Assembly (NCBI GenBank): GCA_002868945.1
Contig: PKTX01000007.1
Location: 1-47,860, forward strand
Source of the DNA: Desulfobulbaceae bacterium
Lineage (GTDB): Bacteria > Desulfobacterota > Desulfobulbia > Desulfobulbales > SURF-16
DNA: 47,860 nucleotides
Direction of reading: 5' to 3'
Both the position numbers and the translations under genes were made by a program. Positions 34,042 through 43,542 of this stretch are shown one piece after another. The notes below the pieces were generated by a model that ran no database searches, had not been told where the DNA came from, and was given only the letters and a program-made list of their open reading frames with translations. The stretch's first letter is position 1; every line of letters starts with the position of its first letter.

Positions 34042-34494
34042 ATGAAAGTTGCTATTTCCAGTACCGGCCCAAACCTGACCGCAGATGTTGACCCACGCTT
34101 CGGCAGGGCCGCGTTTTTGCTCATCTACGATACCGACAAACACCAGCTGCTGGAGGCCATCGACAATAGCGCCGGCCAGGATGCGGCCCAGGGCGCCGGC
34201 ATTACAGTGGCCGGCATGCTGGCCGACAAAGGAGTGGCGGCCATTGTCACCGGCCGGGTCGGGCCCAAGGCCATGGCTGTGATCGACAAGGCGGCAATCA
34301 AGATCTTTGAGGGGGCCACGGGCACGGTGCAGGAGGCCCTGGCCCGGCTGCCGGACCAGTCGGTGAGCCGGGCCGAGACCGGCAGTGCCGATCGTGCCGG
34401 CAGTGGCTGTCGATTGATGGGCGGCAGCGGCATGGGCATGGGCCGGGGTCGGGGTCGGGGCGGCAGAGGAGGCCGTTGCCGCATAGAAGGCTGA
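34042..34494 (+). CDS. NifX/NifB-C-like small protein, orange protein (ORP) homologue
   Basis: 150 residues. The first 105 form the dinitrogenase iron-molybdenum cofactor fold: MKVAISSTGPNLTADVDPRFGRAAFLLIYD, then AIDNSAGQDAAQGAGITVA and VTGRVGPKAMAVID. In Desulfovibrio the homologous ORP holds a Mo-Cu sulfide cluster and is encoded with MinD-type ATPases, exactly the arrangement here. The C-terminal 45 residues are a low-complexity tail (GSGMGMGRGRGRGGRGG) with two cysteines. A strong ribosome binding site (AGGAGAG) precedes the ATG. It is first in a three-gene operon behind a sigma-54 promoter. Confidence 0.85.
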   Translation: MKVAISSTGPNLTADVDPRFGRAAFLLIYDTDKHQLLEAIDNSAGQDAAQGAGITVAGMLADKGVAAIVTGRVGPKAMAVIDKAAIKIFEGATGTVQEALARLPDQSVSRAETGSADRAGSGCRLMGGSGMGMGRGRGRGGRGGRCRIEG

Positions 34495-34510
34495 GGCCGG
34501 AGGCAGAACG

Positions 34511-35338
34511 ATGCAGATAGCAGTGGCAAGCGGTAAGGGCGGTACGGGCAAGACCACGGTGGCCACCAGTCTGGCCCTCTGCGGCGGCGCCGATGTGCAG
34601 TTTCTTGACTGTGATGTCGAGGAACCCAATGGCCATATATTCCTCAATCCGGGCTTTATCGGCCGCACCACCCATTGTGTCACCATTCCCCGGATCGACA
34701 GCGATCACTGCTCCTATTGCGGGAAATGCCGTAACATCTGTCGTTTTAACGCCATTACCATGTTCGGCCAGACCATCATGGCCTTTGGCGAGCTTTGCCA
34801 CTCCTGCCTCGGCTGTTTTCTGGTCTGCGAGAATGAGGCCATTGTTCGCGACAGCCGCGAGATAGGCGTCCTGGAGTGGGGTCGAGCCGGAGAGCTCGAC
34901 TTTGTCCATGGCCGCCTCCGGGTGGGGGAGGCCATGGCCGTCCCCCTGATCCGGCAGGTGAAAAAAAGGGCGCGCCCGGACGCCACGGTGATCATTGATG
35001 CGCCGCCCGGCACCTCCTGCCCCTTTGTGGAGAGCGTCGCCGGCGTCGATTATGTGCTGCTGGTCTCCGAGCCGACGCCCTTTGGCCTCCATGATCTGCA
35101 GTTGACCGTGCAGGCCCTGCGCGGTTTGGACAAGCCGTGCGGGGTGGTACTGAATCGGGCCGATCTTGGTGATGAGCGGCTGGAAGAATGGTGCCATCAA
35201 CAAAATATCCCGCTGCTGTTGAAGATTCCCTTTAATCGCGCCATTGCCGAGGGCTATGCCCACGGCCAGACCATGGTGGAGAGCCGGCCGGACCTGCGCC
35301 ACCCCTTGGAAAATCTGTTGCAGGAGATCAGGCAATGA
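34511..35338 (+). CDS. MinD/Mrp-type ATPase with inserted ferredoxin domain (first)
   Basis: 275 residues. The deviant Walker A GKGGTGKTT at the N-terminus and DAPPGTSCP later are typical of the MinD/ParA/Mrp superfamily. A two-cluster ferredoxin is inserted at about residues 64-110: C67-x2-C70-x2-C73-x3-C77 and C96-x2-C99-x2-C102-x3-C106. In Desulfovibrio such pairs belong to the ORP complex. ATPase-driven handling of Fe-S or Mo-Cu clusters, or membrane positioning, is plausible. It follows the ORP-like gene by 16 bp and overlaps the next ATPase gene by four bases. Confidence 0.92.
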   Translation: MQIAVASGKGGTGKTTVATSLALCGGADVQFLDCDVEEPNGHIFLNPGFIGRTTHCVTIPRIDSDHCSYCGKCRNICRFNAITMFGQTIMAFGELCHSCLGCFLVCENEAIVRDSREIGVLEWGRAGELDFVHGRLRVGEAMAVPLIRQVKKRARPDATVIIDAPPGTSCPFVESVAGVDYVLLVSEPTPFGLHDLQLTVQALRGLDKPCGVVLNRADLGDERLEEWCHQQNIPLLLKIPFNRAIAEGYAHGQTMVESRPDLRHPLENLLQEIRQ

Positions 35339-36273
35339 AAGAGATCGTCGTGTTGAGCGGCAAAGGCGGCACAGGCAAGACGAGCCTGTTGGGTTCGTTG
35401 GCCTGTCTTGCCGAAAACAAGGTACTGGCCGACTGTGATGTGGATGCCGCTGATCTGCACCTTCTCCTGGATCCGGTGCCGCGCAGTGAAAATGCCTTCC
35501 TCTCCGGGGTCAAGGCGCGCGTGGTAGCAAAGGAGTGCAGCGGCTGCGGTACCTGCCACGAGCTCTGCCGGTTCGAAGCCATTGACATGGCCGACAGCGC
35601 CACCATCAATCCCCTGGCCTGTGAGGGATGCGGTGTCTGCGCCTGTTTCTGTCCGGAACAGGCCATTCGTCTGGACAAGAACCATTGCGGCACCTGGTAT
35701 ATCTCCGACACCGAGCACGGCCCCCTGGTCCATGCCCAGCTCTTTGCCGGCGAGGAAAATTCCGGTAAGCTCGTCTCCTTTGTCAAAAGGCAGGCGCGGC
35801 AGCTGGCCGAGGAGAGCGGCGCCGAGCTTATGCTGGTGGACGGTGCCCCGGGCATCGCCTGTCCGGTGATCGCCTCCCTGGCCGGGGCTGATCTGGTGCT
35901 GGCCGTCACCGAACCAACCCTGTCGGGCTGGCATGATCTGGAACGGGTTCTTGGCCTTACCGAGCATTTCCGCATCCAGACCTTTGTCTGCCTTAATAAG
36001 TGGGACCTCAATCCGCAGATGGCAGACGCCCTTACCAGCAGTTGTCGGGCCAGGGGGGTGGAGGTGTTGGGCCGCATTCCCTTTGATGCGGGCGTGGTCC
36101 AGGCCCAGCTCCAGGGGCGACCGGTGGTGTCCACCGACTGCCCGGCCGCCACAGCCATGGCAGACATCTGGGCCGCATTGCAGAGCAGACTGGTCACGGC
36201 CGGTACCAGCCCGGCAACCGGCAAGATCGGCCTGTCCCTGACAGCCCCGGGTAGCGAGATGCGGCCCGGCTGA
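35335..36273 (+). CDS. MinD/Mrp-type ATPase with inserted ferredoxin domain (second)
   Basis: 312 residues, a paralogue of the preceding product. Walker A is SGKGGTGKTS, and VDGAPGIACPV is the second nucleotide motif. The inserted two-cluster ferredoxin reads ECSGCGTCHELCRF and ACEGCGVCACFCPE. The C-terminal 35 residues are poorly conserved. Four-base overlap (ATGA) with the upstream gene means translational coupling, and the two ATPases probably act as a heterodimer. No terminator is obvious after it. Confidence 0.92.
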   Translation: MKEIVVLSGKGGTGKTSLLGSLACLAENKVLADCDVDAADLHLLLDPVPRSENAFLSGVKARVVAKECSGCGTCHELCRFEAIDMADSATINPLACEGCGVCACFCPEQAIRLDKNHCGTWYISDTEHGPLVHAQLFAGEENSGKLVSFVKRQARQLAEESGAELMLVDGAPGIACPVIASLAGADLVLAVTEPTLSGWHDLERVLGLTEHFRIQTFVCLNKWDLNPQMADALTSSCRARGVEVLGRIPFDAGVVQAQLQGRPVVSTDCPAATAMADIWAALQSRLVTAGTSPATGKIGLSLTAPGSEMRPG

Positions 36274-36349
36274 TTCCCCGCGGCTCTGCCGGTCACCTCC
36301 TCAGAAGAGGCCTGTACTCTCCCCCGGGAAAAGGGGAGAAGGCAGCTGC

Positions 36350-36568
36350 TCATTCGCTGATATCTTTTTTCAGCTGTTCAAATTCATCCTTCGAAATTTC
36401 ACCACGGGCGTAACGCTTCTTCAGGATGTTCTCTGCTGTTTCTTGCTCCCCTGCTGAGCCGATCTTTTTTACTAAAGCGACAACAATGAATATGAAGATT
36501 GCCCAGAAAAGAATCATGAAAAACCAGCCAAAACCCATACCAAATCCATAGTTTCCAGACCAATGCAT
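36350..36568 (-). CDS. Small SHOCT-domain membrane protein
   Basis: 72 residues: an N-terminal aromatic/Gly part (MHWSGNYGFGMGFGWFF), one membrane helix (MILFWAIFIFIVVALVKK) and a C-terminal SHOCT motif, ENILKKRYARGEISKDEFEQLKKDI. SHOCT proteins often neighbour heavy-metal ATPase genes, as here, but their role is unknown. It lies on the same strand as the copper ATPase gene, which is upstream at 36635, and is probably co-transcribed with it. Confidence 0.85.
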   Translation of the reverse strand: MHWSGNYGFGMGFGWFFMILFWAIFIFIVVALVKKIGSAGEQETAENILKKRYARGEISKDEFEQLKKDISE

Positions 36569-36634
36569 CGTTTTTGCCTCAATTTACATGGTTTTTTGTT
36601 GAAGACATGATGTCTCTTTCAGAGGCACCTTGCC

Positions 36635-39136
36635 TCACGTAATCTTTACACCTCGTAACCGCAGGGCATTCGATACCACCGAGACCGAGGAGAGGCTCAT
36701 GGCAGCCGCCGCGAAAATAGGCGACAGCAGGATGCCCAGGAAGGGATAGAGCACTCCGGCCGCCACCGGCACGCCCAGGGAGTTGTAGATAAAGGCGAAG
36801 AAGAGATTCTGCTTGATGTTGGTCATGGTGGCGCGGGAGAGTTTCCTGGCCCGGACTATACCGGTGAGATCCCCCTTGACCAGGGTGACGCCGGCTGATT
36901 CCATGGCCACGTCGGTGCCGGTGCCCATGGCAATGCCCACGTGCGCCTGGGCCAGGGCGGGCGCGTCGTTAATGCCGTCACCGGCCATGGCCACCATGCG
37001 GCCTTTGTCCTGGAATTTCTTCACTGCCGCTGCTTTTTCATCGGGCAGTACCTCGGCCACCACCTGGTCGATCCCCAGCCTGGCGGCCACCGCCTCGGCA
37101 GTGGCCCGGTTGTCGCCGGTCAACATCACCACTTGCAGGCCTTCTGCGTGCAACTCCCGGATGGCGGCCGGCGTGGTTTCCTTGATCGGGTCGGATACCG
37201 CCAGCAACCCGGCAAGCTTGCCGTCGGCGGCAACAAACATGACCGTCTGGGCTTCCTGGCGCATTTCTTCGGCGCGTTGGGCAAGTTCGTCGCTGCCAAC
37301 GTTGAAATCCTCCATCAATCTGAGGTTGCCGAGCAGCACCGTAACGTCATCGACGTTGCCGGAAACACCCTTGCCGGTGTACGACTGGAAATCAGCTGCG
37401 TCAGCCGGTATGACGCCGCGTTCGTCGGCGCCGGCCACAATGGCCGCCGCCAAGGGGTGTTCGCTGGCTTTTTCCAGGCTGGCCGCCCATTTCAAAAGTT
37501 TTTCCTCGTCCATGCCGGCCGCCACCACCACCTCGGTCAGCTTCGGTTTTCCCAGGGTCAGGGTGCCGGTCTTGTCCACCACCAGGGTATTGATTCTGCG
37601 CATGGTCTCGATGGCCTCGGCGTTCTTGAACAGCACCCCCATGGTGGCGCCTTTGCCGGTGGCCACCATGATCGACATCGGGGTGGCCAGCCCCAGGGCG
37701 CAGGGACAGGCGATGATCAGCACCGAAACCGCCACGATCAGGGCATAGGTCAGGCGCGGCTCAGGGCCGAAATAATACCAGACAACGAAAGCGATCAGGG
37801 CAATGGTGATGACCGCCGGGACAAAGTAGCCCGCCACCAGATCGGCCAGTTTCTGGATCGGCGCCCGCGAGCGTTGCGCCTCCGCCACCATCTTGACGAT
37901 CTGGGCGAGCAGCGTGTCACTGCCCACCTTTTCGGCCCGCATGGTCAGCGCCCCGGTGGTATTAACCGTGGCGCCGATCACCTTGTCCCCCTGTTGTTTT
38001 TTAACCGGGAGCGGTTCACCCGAGATCATCGACTCGTCCAGCGAACTGCTGCCGTCCAGCACCGTGCCATCCACCGGCACCTTTTCCCCGGGACGGATCC
38101 GCAGCACATCTCCAACCTGGACATGTTCCAGGGGGATATCCGCCTCACTGCCGTCATCCTTGATCTTCCGAGCCGTTTTTGGTGCCAGCCCTAAGAGCGC
38201 CTTGATGGCCGCGCCGGTTTGGCTGCGGGCCGCAAGTTCCATGACCTGGCCCAACAGGATCAGGGTGACGATCACCGCCGCCGCCTCGAAATAGACGCCC
38301 ACCGCCCCGTCCGGGCCGCGCATGGCGGCCGGAAACAGACCAGGGAAGAGGACGGCGATGACGCTATAGAAATAGGCGACGGAAACGCCGAGACCGATAA
38401 GGGTGAACATGTTGAGGCTTTTGTTGAGCAGCGATTGCACGGCACGGACGTAAAAGACCCAACCGGCCCACACTACCACCGGCGTGGCCAGAAACAATTC
38501 CAGCCAACCAAGCGTCCTGGGAGCAGCCAGTCTTTCGATGAAATGACCGCCGGGCAGCATCTCGCGCATGGCGATAAGGACCAGCGGCACGGTGAGAATG
38601 GCGGCAAGGATGAAGCGCTTGCGCATGTAATCGTACTCGGGATTTTTTTCCTCCTCGGCGAGGCTGATGGTGCGCGGTTCCAGTGCCATGCCGCATTTGG
38701 GGCAGGAATCCGGAGAATCCCGGACGATTTCCGGATGCATTGGACAGGTATACTCGGTACGTGAGGCCGGCGCTTCCGGAGTCACTGGTTCGAGTGCCAT
38801 GCCACATTTTGGGCAACTTCCAGGACCGGCCTCGACGATTTCCGGATGCATGGGACAGGTGTATTGTTTGCCGGCAACCTCTTCGTTCTCCATGGCCTCA
38901 GGGGCAGGGGCGGCTTTTTCCCCGAGGAATTCGTCCGGATTTTTTTTGAACTTGTCCAGACAGTGGTCACTGCAGAAATAGTAATCTTCTCCCTGATGAT
39001 CATGGCGGATAAAGGAATCAGCATCTTCGGTACTCATGCCGCAGACCGGATCCGTGTAGTTCATCTGCTTTTCGTGATGATGGCCATGATGTTTTTCTTG
39101 TTCAGGATGGTGATGTTCTGTCTCAGTCACGGGCAT
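36635..39136 (-). CDS. copA: Copper-translocating P-type ATPase with YHS and two metal-binding domains
   Basis: 833 residues. A His-rich N-terminus ([14 protein letters not shown]) leads into a YHS domain (DPVCGM...[11 protein letters not shown], about 32-70), then two heavy-metal-binding domains of the form [10 protein letters not shown]...[10 protein letters not shown] (about 92-116 and 128-152). The ATPase core has eight helices, the metal site CPC in [19 protein letters not shown] for phosphorylation, TGDN and GDGINDAP. It exports Cu(I). The start codon at 39136 is preceded immediately by GAGAGGAG, a short spacing; a slightly later start is possible. Confidence 0.93.
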   Translation of the reverse strand: MPVTETEHHHPEQEKHHGHHHEKQMNYTDPVCGMSTEDADSFIRHDHQGEDYYFCSDHCLDKFKKNPDEFLGEKAAPAPEAMENEEVAGKQYTCPMHPEIVEAGPGSCPKCGMALEPVTPEAPASRTEYTCPMHPEIVRDSPDSCPKCGMALEPRTISLAEEEKNPEYDYMRKRFILAAILTVPLVLIAMREMLPGGHFIERLAAPRTLGWLELFLATPVVVWAGWVFYVRAVQSLLNKSLNMFTLIGLGVSVAYFYSVIAVLFPGLFPAAMRGPDGAVGVYFEAAAVIVTLILLGQVMELAARSQTGAAIKALLGLAPKTARKIKDDGSEADIPLEHVQVGDVLRIRPGEKVPVDGTVLDGSSSLDESMISGEPLPVKKQQGDKVIGATVNTTGALTMRAEKVGSDTLLAQIVKMVAEAQRSRAPIQKLADLVAGYFVPAVITIALIAFVVWYYFGPEPRLTYALIVAVSVLIIACPCALGLATPMSIMVATGKGATMGVLFKNAEAIETMRRINTLVVDKTGTLTLGKPKLTEVVVAAGMDEEKLLKWAASLEKASEHPLAAAIVAGADERGVIPADAADFQSYTGKGVSGNVDDVTVLLGNLRLMEDFNVGSDELAQRAEEMRQEAQTVMFVAADGKLAGLLAVSDPIKETTPAAIRELHAEGLQVVMLTGDNRATAEAVAARLGIDQVVAEVLPDEKAAAVKKFQDKGRMVAMAGDGINDAPALAQAHVGIAMGTGTDVAMESAGVTLVKGDLTGIVRARKLSRATMTNIKQNLFFAFIYNSLGVPVAAGVLYPFLGILLSPIFAAAAMSLSSVSVVSNALRLRGVKIT

Positions 39137-39473
39137 CTCCTCTCTTGATAATCAACGATATCTCAACAATTTTCATCTCATTGTGGCTGATTGTGGTGAT
39201 GCAGGTCAAACACTTTCCTGGAGTAGAAAGAAAGGGGCGGAGCGCGGCGCAGGTCCGCTTTTGATTTTTTCTGGTTGATTGCCGGGATCGGCAAGACGGG
39301 CACACGATTAATCGGCCTGAAAGGGAAACACGCTTTCTGTGGAGAGGATCAGAGATTGCGTGACCCAATTCGAGCCATGCAACAAGAATGGTGGTGAAAG
39401 GAGACCGCCTCCTTCTTCGCCAATAAAAGCCAAAAGCCGACTTGACCCCTTTGTTTGACCCCTTTGCTGAATC
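39137..39473. other. Gene-free stretch; start of a lower-GC region
   Basis: No gene is supported. Two tandem copies of TTTGACCCCTTTG occur at about 39443-39470, reminiscent of the GGGGTCAAA repeats seen at 45541 and 47779. Base composition falls from here to the right edge, except for short stretches, suggesting acquired DNA. Confidence 0.5.
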
Positions 39474-40463
39474 TTATTTTCGCACCCATGAATATTTGAT
39501 CGGATCTTTTGCAAGCAGGTATTCAACCACTTTCCGTCGCGCCTCTGGGGTAGATCTGTGCAGCGCAGTCTTGATTTGTATATCTTGTTCACGTGGGCTA
39601 GAGCCAAGCTTGATAGCTGTTGAAAAATGCTCATCACCCTTACTGGGTGATCCCATTTCATATAAGACTGCACCAAGGAGGTTGTGTGGATAAAAGCTGG
39701 TTGGTGATTGTTGAATGGCATTAGTAGCCGCCCTCATTGCTGAGGAGAGTTCCTTCATGTCGCGGAATGCGCCACCACGAGTTGTCCAGAGTGCGCTCAG
39801 AGCTTTTTTGTCCTGGATGTCTGTCGAGGAAATTCCGTTAGACGCGGAAATGGCTTTTTGCGGAAGACGAGCCTTGCGGAAATATTTGCAGGCCTTGATT
39901 AAGTCCCAAGCATCTCTTGAGCGCTTAAAATTACGGTGGTAAATGGTTGCAATTAGTCTGTGCAGCTCTAACCCCTGAAGCCACGCAATCTCATGGTCGC
40001 CAATCTGTTCATTGGACTCTAGCTTTTCTAGAATGACCCCAAGAGGAGAAATTGATCCCCCTTCCCACACTTTGTGGGGCGGAACGTTATATTTTGTCGT
40101 AAGAGAACGGAAGGATTCAATTGTTTGTCGCTTCGCATGTTCCAAAACAATCCGTTTGGCATTCAGCTCTGCTTCGACAGTTAGCCACTCGGCTACTTGT
40201 TGGGCAAGTAAGGGCCCTAACAACAGGGAAGTCTTCCCGAGACGAAAACTATTTGTGTTAAAAGTAACTGTTTCATCTTCATCGTGGAATTTGATGGTGA
40301 TAAGAGGTATGTAATCAGGTCGTTCCTCTATGCTTACGATATAGCCATTTCCTCGATCCGAGTTAATGACCTCCATGCCGACGAGATCGGGCCAGATATG
40401 AGGGTTGGCAGAAGCAAATTTGCTAAACGGCTTGCCGTCGACGATTTGTTTGGGCTGGTTCAT
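39474..40463 (-). CDS. Hypothetical protein with TPR-like C-terminus
   Basis: 329 residues, soluble. The N-terminal part contains DRGNGYIVSIEERPDYIPLITIKFHDEDETVTFN, which looks like a small beta-barrel (SH3/Tudor-like, as in some helicases). The C-terminal half is helical, with a likely TPR unit (FYPHNLLGAVLYEMGSPSKGDEHFSTAIKLG) and preceding SALWTTRGGAFRDMKELSSAMRAATNAI. No enzymatic motif is seen. It lies beside the defence genes with similar low GC and the same strand, 80 bp beyond the ssb remnant. It could be part of the same island, but it need not belong to the same system. Confidence 0.75.
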   Translation of the reverse strand: MNQPKQIVDGKPFSKFASANPHIWPDLVGMEVINSDRGNGYIVSIEERPDYIPLITIKFHDEDETVTFNTNSFRLGKTSLLLGPLLAQQVAEWLTVEAELNAKRIVLEHAKRQTIESFRSLTTKYNVPPHKVWEGGSISPLGVILEKLESNEQIGDHEIAWLQGLELHRLIATIYHRNFKRSRDAWDLIKACKYFRKARLPQKAISASNGISSTDIQDKKALSALWTTRGGAFRDMKELSSAMRAATNAIQQSPTSFYPHNLLGAVLYEMGSPSKGDEHFSTAIKLGSSPREQDIQIKTALHRSTPEARRKVVEYLLAKDPIKYSWVRK

Positions 40464-40544
40464 GGGGAAGTATGTGGCTAAATTATTCTACTATAATTGC
40501 TTAAGAGTGAGCCCCAGTACGTATGGTGGCGCAAAAAAATAAAT

Positions 40545-40940
40545 TTAAATATGAAGACACCGTCTAAAGGGCTCATCGTCACCGGCAAGGAATGGGGATG
40601 AATCTGACGGTTCAGGGACGCCAGTTTTGCTGAGTTTAGAATCAAGCATTTTCATCTCACTGGCGACAATCTCAGTCTTGTAGCTTTGATTGCCGTCTTT
40701 ATCTTCCTGTTTTCTAGTTTGAAGACGGCTTTCAATACCCTTGGACAAATACTCGCTACAAATTTCACCAAGGCGGCCGAAGGCGACAATCCGGTGCCAT
40801 TCAGTCTGCTCCTGCTGTTGACCAAATTGATCCTTCCAGCGCCTTGTCGTCGCAATATTAAAACTCGAGACAGTCGTACCAGTCTGAGTATGGCGAACAT
40901 CTAGATCAGCTCCAAGATTACCAATCAGACTGGCTTTATT
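40545..40940 (-). pseudogene. ssb: Single-strand DNA-binding protein gene remnant, no start codon
   Basis: On the minus strand a continuous frame reads NKASLIGNLGADLDVRHTQTG, TTRRWKDQFGQQQEQTEWHR, IVAFGRLGEICSEYLSKG and TEIVASEMKMLDSK, then an acidic-poor tail to a stop at 40545. This is clearly SSB. The expected initial Met codon is replaced by CGG, an in-frame stop lies just upstream, and about 7-8 residues (RQVYVEG-like) are missing after YLSKG. The first 16 bp overlap the end of the PLD-like gene. It looks like an ssb copy whose 5' end was replaced when the defence cassette arrived, and whose product is probably not made. Confidence 0.8.
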
Positions 40941-41872
40941 CCGACAACTTTGACTTCACAGTCCAAGTCAAAAGCGGGTTCGTTACCAGCATATTCATTC
41001 CAACGATCGATATATTGGTCCCTTGCCATCAAGTAAATATCATCTTTCTCTCCGATCTGACCTGTATCAAGGCCTGTGCCAAATAGGACCCCCCCAATAT
41101 CTGTGAGGACAAAGCGATTATGGAGTTTTGCCCCACCCTGTCTTTGCTTCCAGCATTTAATGGTTACGGTGCTATTGGTGGGGAAAATTCGGGGTAATTC
41201 TGTCTTGCACTTTTCTTTGAAATGGGCTGGGGCCGGGGCGTTATCTTTTTCAATCGAGCAGTGTATCTCAATGCGCAACGCCTCAAAATTAGTTTTGTTT
41301 TTGAGGTATCGCTCTAAAAACGCCTCAAGAGGAGCACGGAATCTTCGTTCGGAGGCATTAAAATGAGGGTCAACAAAGATCACTTCCTGAGAATTCTCAA
41401 GCATGGGACCAATAGCTTGTGCCATGGAATCTGCTTGTCGCTCGACGGAAACTCCCTGCTCGGCGCTCCAAAAGTTATCGGGCCAATCCCCTATATTGTC
41501 GAAAGGAAGAATATGGGGTTTGTTATTTCGATTTTTAGTCGCCACAATTGCTCTAAAAGGATGTCGAGCATGCTCATTCTCAGCATTATCTAACCATGAT
41601 TTGTCGTTGTCATACACGTATCTATCACGACGAATTTGTGTTTCTATTAGGTGCTTAAAAAGTTCTTCTAATCTTTTTTTCTCGTCCTCACCCATTTCAC
41701 CCCTAGAGCTTGTTGCCTGCCTGAATCGTTTTCGCCATTTTTTTAGTTTTGGGAATTCCGCCATCATTCTAGGTGTTCCTAACCCAAAATTTTCAATAAC
41801 ATGGCGATAGTCCCGCCGATTACCTGCTACGGTAATGAGAAATTCTGGTTCGATGGCATAATTGTAGATCAT
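40925..41872 (-). CDS. PLD-like domain protein, partner of the AAA/DUF3696 ATPase
   Basis: 315 residues. The C-terminal half has KLHNRFVLTD, a H-x-R-x4-D variant of the phospholipase-D HKD motif, followed by GGVLFGTGLDTG, typical of PLD-fold nucleases. An earlier segment, VIFVDPHFNASERRFRAPLEAFL, fits the first half of such a fold. The start codon overlaps the stop of the ATPase gene (TGATG), so the two are translated together. It may be the nuclease effector of a two-gene defence module; this is inference from fold hints and context. Its last bases overlap the ssb remnant. Confidence 0.65.
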   Translation of the reverse strand: MIYNYAIEPEFLITVAGNRRDYRHVIENFGLGTPRMMAEFPKLKKWRKRFRQATSSRGEMGEDEKKRLEELFKHLIETQIRRDRYVYDNDKSWLDNAENEHARHPFRAIVATKNRNNKPHILPFDNIGDWPDNFWSAEQGVSVERQADSMAQAIGPMLENSQEVIFVDPHFNASERRFRAPLEAFLERYLKNKTNFEALRIEIHCSIEKDNAPAPAHFKEKCKTELPRIFPTNSTVTIKCWKQRQGGAKLHNRFVLTDIGGVLFGTGLDTGQIGEKDDIYLMARDQYIDRWNEYAGNEPAFDLDCEVKVVGIKPV

Positions 41873-43473
41873 CAGAAAAGCTCCCTCGCACGTTCAGAAA
41901 AGAAGCCGTTGGGCCAAGGTCTGGCAAATACACCATCTTCCGTTATTGGTATCTCAATCACTGAAGAACCATTGTCCCCTGGTTGGACATACAACACAGC
42001 AACATCTTCTGGGCGAATTGGAGGGACATTGTCGGGGAGTTCGCCGCCAGTTGTTTCGCGGATACGGCGTAAAATCCTGAGAATCAGATGTTCAGAATGC
42101 GTTTCAATCATGAGCGTGGAAAAGTCTTTACTGCGGATAAACAGATCACCAAGCTCAGCCTGCAGGGCAGGATGCAAGTGCAGTTCAGGTTGTTCAATGA
42201 GAATTGTTTGATGACAATCTGCATAATCACGAGACAAAATACATTGCACAACGATGGGTAGGAGTTGGCTAAATCCAAAGCCAACATTTTTAACATTAAC
42301 TTTACTCTCTTTCTCATCCATGAGGTTGAGTGAGAAAATGTCTTCTTTGCTAATACCGTTTTTGTCAAACAATTTCTTTAGATCAATTTTGTAACCAGCC
42401 TTTAGCCACTCCAGTTCAGAATTCACCTTGAGAAGAATTTCATCTTCAGTTCGTTCGGCCTCCCATGAATGTCCCAGAGGCGTTCTAAATAGATAATGTG
42501 CAAAATCTTCGCCTTTTTGGCCTACATAATTACGCGTGTTTTGCGAATTATAGTTGTAGTACCTCTCTGGATAACTCCTCAACGGCCCAATATAGTGGAG
42601 ATTGTTCACAAATTCAGCGACAAAACTTCCTAGCAAAGACACCAGGCATGACGGATGCCTAGACCCTACATAGCTTCCGTTAAATCTCTGAGGGGAGGGG
42701 AAGAAGCCCATTTCCTCAGTACCTATCATTCCGTGTTGCATTTCCTCCAGACGCTGAAACAAGAAAGAGCAGGCAGCCCAGATATCTTCACACTTTGTGT
42801 AATTCGGTATGGTTGAAATGTCTGGTGAAAAACACAATTCATCATCTCCGTGCTCACAACGAAACCAATCTTGTGATCGCAATAATTCTTCATGTAATTT
42901 AGGAAGATTATTTTTTAAAATTTTTTCGCAGTAACTTGTGATATTAAACGTAGGGCTATTTATTGTCCCACCGTACAAAGCATGCCTAGGTAAATTTATT
43001 GCGGGAAGCTTAGTCTCACCAAAACATAAATCAAAATCTGTTTTATCATCATGAGAGATTGATAGCCGTACAGATTTAAAATTATCTCCTATAAAATTTA
43101 TAACATCTTCCACATTCCCCACATTTCTAGGAACTTTGGATAAACTTTCTTTTATGCTTTCTAGGTTAAAAGGAAAGCTGAATCGTATGGGTTCACTGTT
43201 GTGTTTCAATTCTGTTATATCTCTAAAGTCAAACAATGCCCCCCTTGATATACCTGCTTGGGAGTATGGCTTGTTGGCGCTACCCTCAACTGATTGCTTC
43301 AAGAGGCGAACAGCTTGTAAAATAGAACTTTTTCCAGCAGAATTTGGCCCAAAAATTAGAGTGATTGGTTTTATTGGAATAGTGACAGCATGATTAAATG
43401 CTTTAAAGTTTTCAATTGTAAAAGAATGCACGTTATCTTTTTTCGATCTTACTCTTCTGCCCTTTATGTTCAT
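41872..43473 (-). CDS. AAA ATPase with DUF3696-type C-terminus (OLD/AAA15-like)
   Basis: 533 residues. Walker A is FGPNSAGKSSIL (about residues 42-53), the signature region is GFGFSQLLPIV, and Walker B is ILIEQPELHLHP, all as in SMC-like AAA15/AAA21 ATPases. A long linker domain (about 100-300) separates the halves. The C-terminal FARPWPNGFFSERARELF is the DUF3696 signature. Such ATPases pair with nuclease or toxin partners in anti-phage systems. A sigma-54-like promoter lies just upstream, between it and the CARF activator gene. Low GC and AT-rich codon use differ from core genes in the window. Confidence 0.88.
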   Translation of the reverse strand: MNIKGRRVRSKKDNVHSFTIENFKAFNHAVTIPIKPITLIFGPNSAGKSSILQAVRLLKQSVEGSANKPYSQAGISRGALFDFRDITELKHNSEPIRFSFPFNLESIKESLSKVPRNVGNVEDVINFIGDNFKSVRLSISHDDKTDFDLCFGETKLPAINLPRHALYGGTINSPTFNITSYCEKILKNNLPKLHEELLRSQDWFRCEHGDDELCFSPDISTIPNYTKCEDIWAACSFLFQRLEEMQHGMIGTEEMGFFPSPQRFNGSYVGSRHPSCLVSLLGSFVAEFVNNLHYIGPLRSYPERYYNYNSQNTRNYVGQKGEDFAHYLFRTPLGHSWEAERTEDEILLKVNSELEWLKAGYKIDLKKLFDKNGISKEDIFSLNLMDEKESKVNVKNVGFGFSQLLPIVVQCILSRDYADCHQTILIEQPELHLHPALQAELGDLFIRSKDFSTLMIETHSEHLILRILRRIRETTGGELPDNVPPIRPEDVAVLYVQPGDNGSSVIEIPITEDGVFARPWPNGFFSERARELF

Positions 43474-43522
43474 GAAAACTTACCTTGTGGTTTATTTCAT
43501 CTTGTATGTTTGTATGTGGTTA

Positions 43523-43538
43523 TTCAATTACCATGCCA
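43523..43538 (-). promoter_or_regulatory. Sigma-54-like promoter upstream of the AAA/PLD pair
   Basis: On the minus strand TGGCATGGTAATTGAA has the -24 TGGCAT block with GG, ten bases, then GA in place of the -12 GC. It lies just after the stop of the sigma-54 activator gene and about 50 bp before the ATPase ATG, the expected place for a promoter the activator controls. Confidence 0.55.
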
Positions 43539-43542
43539 AACA

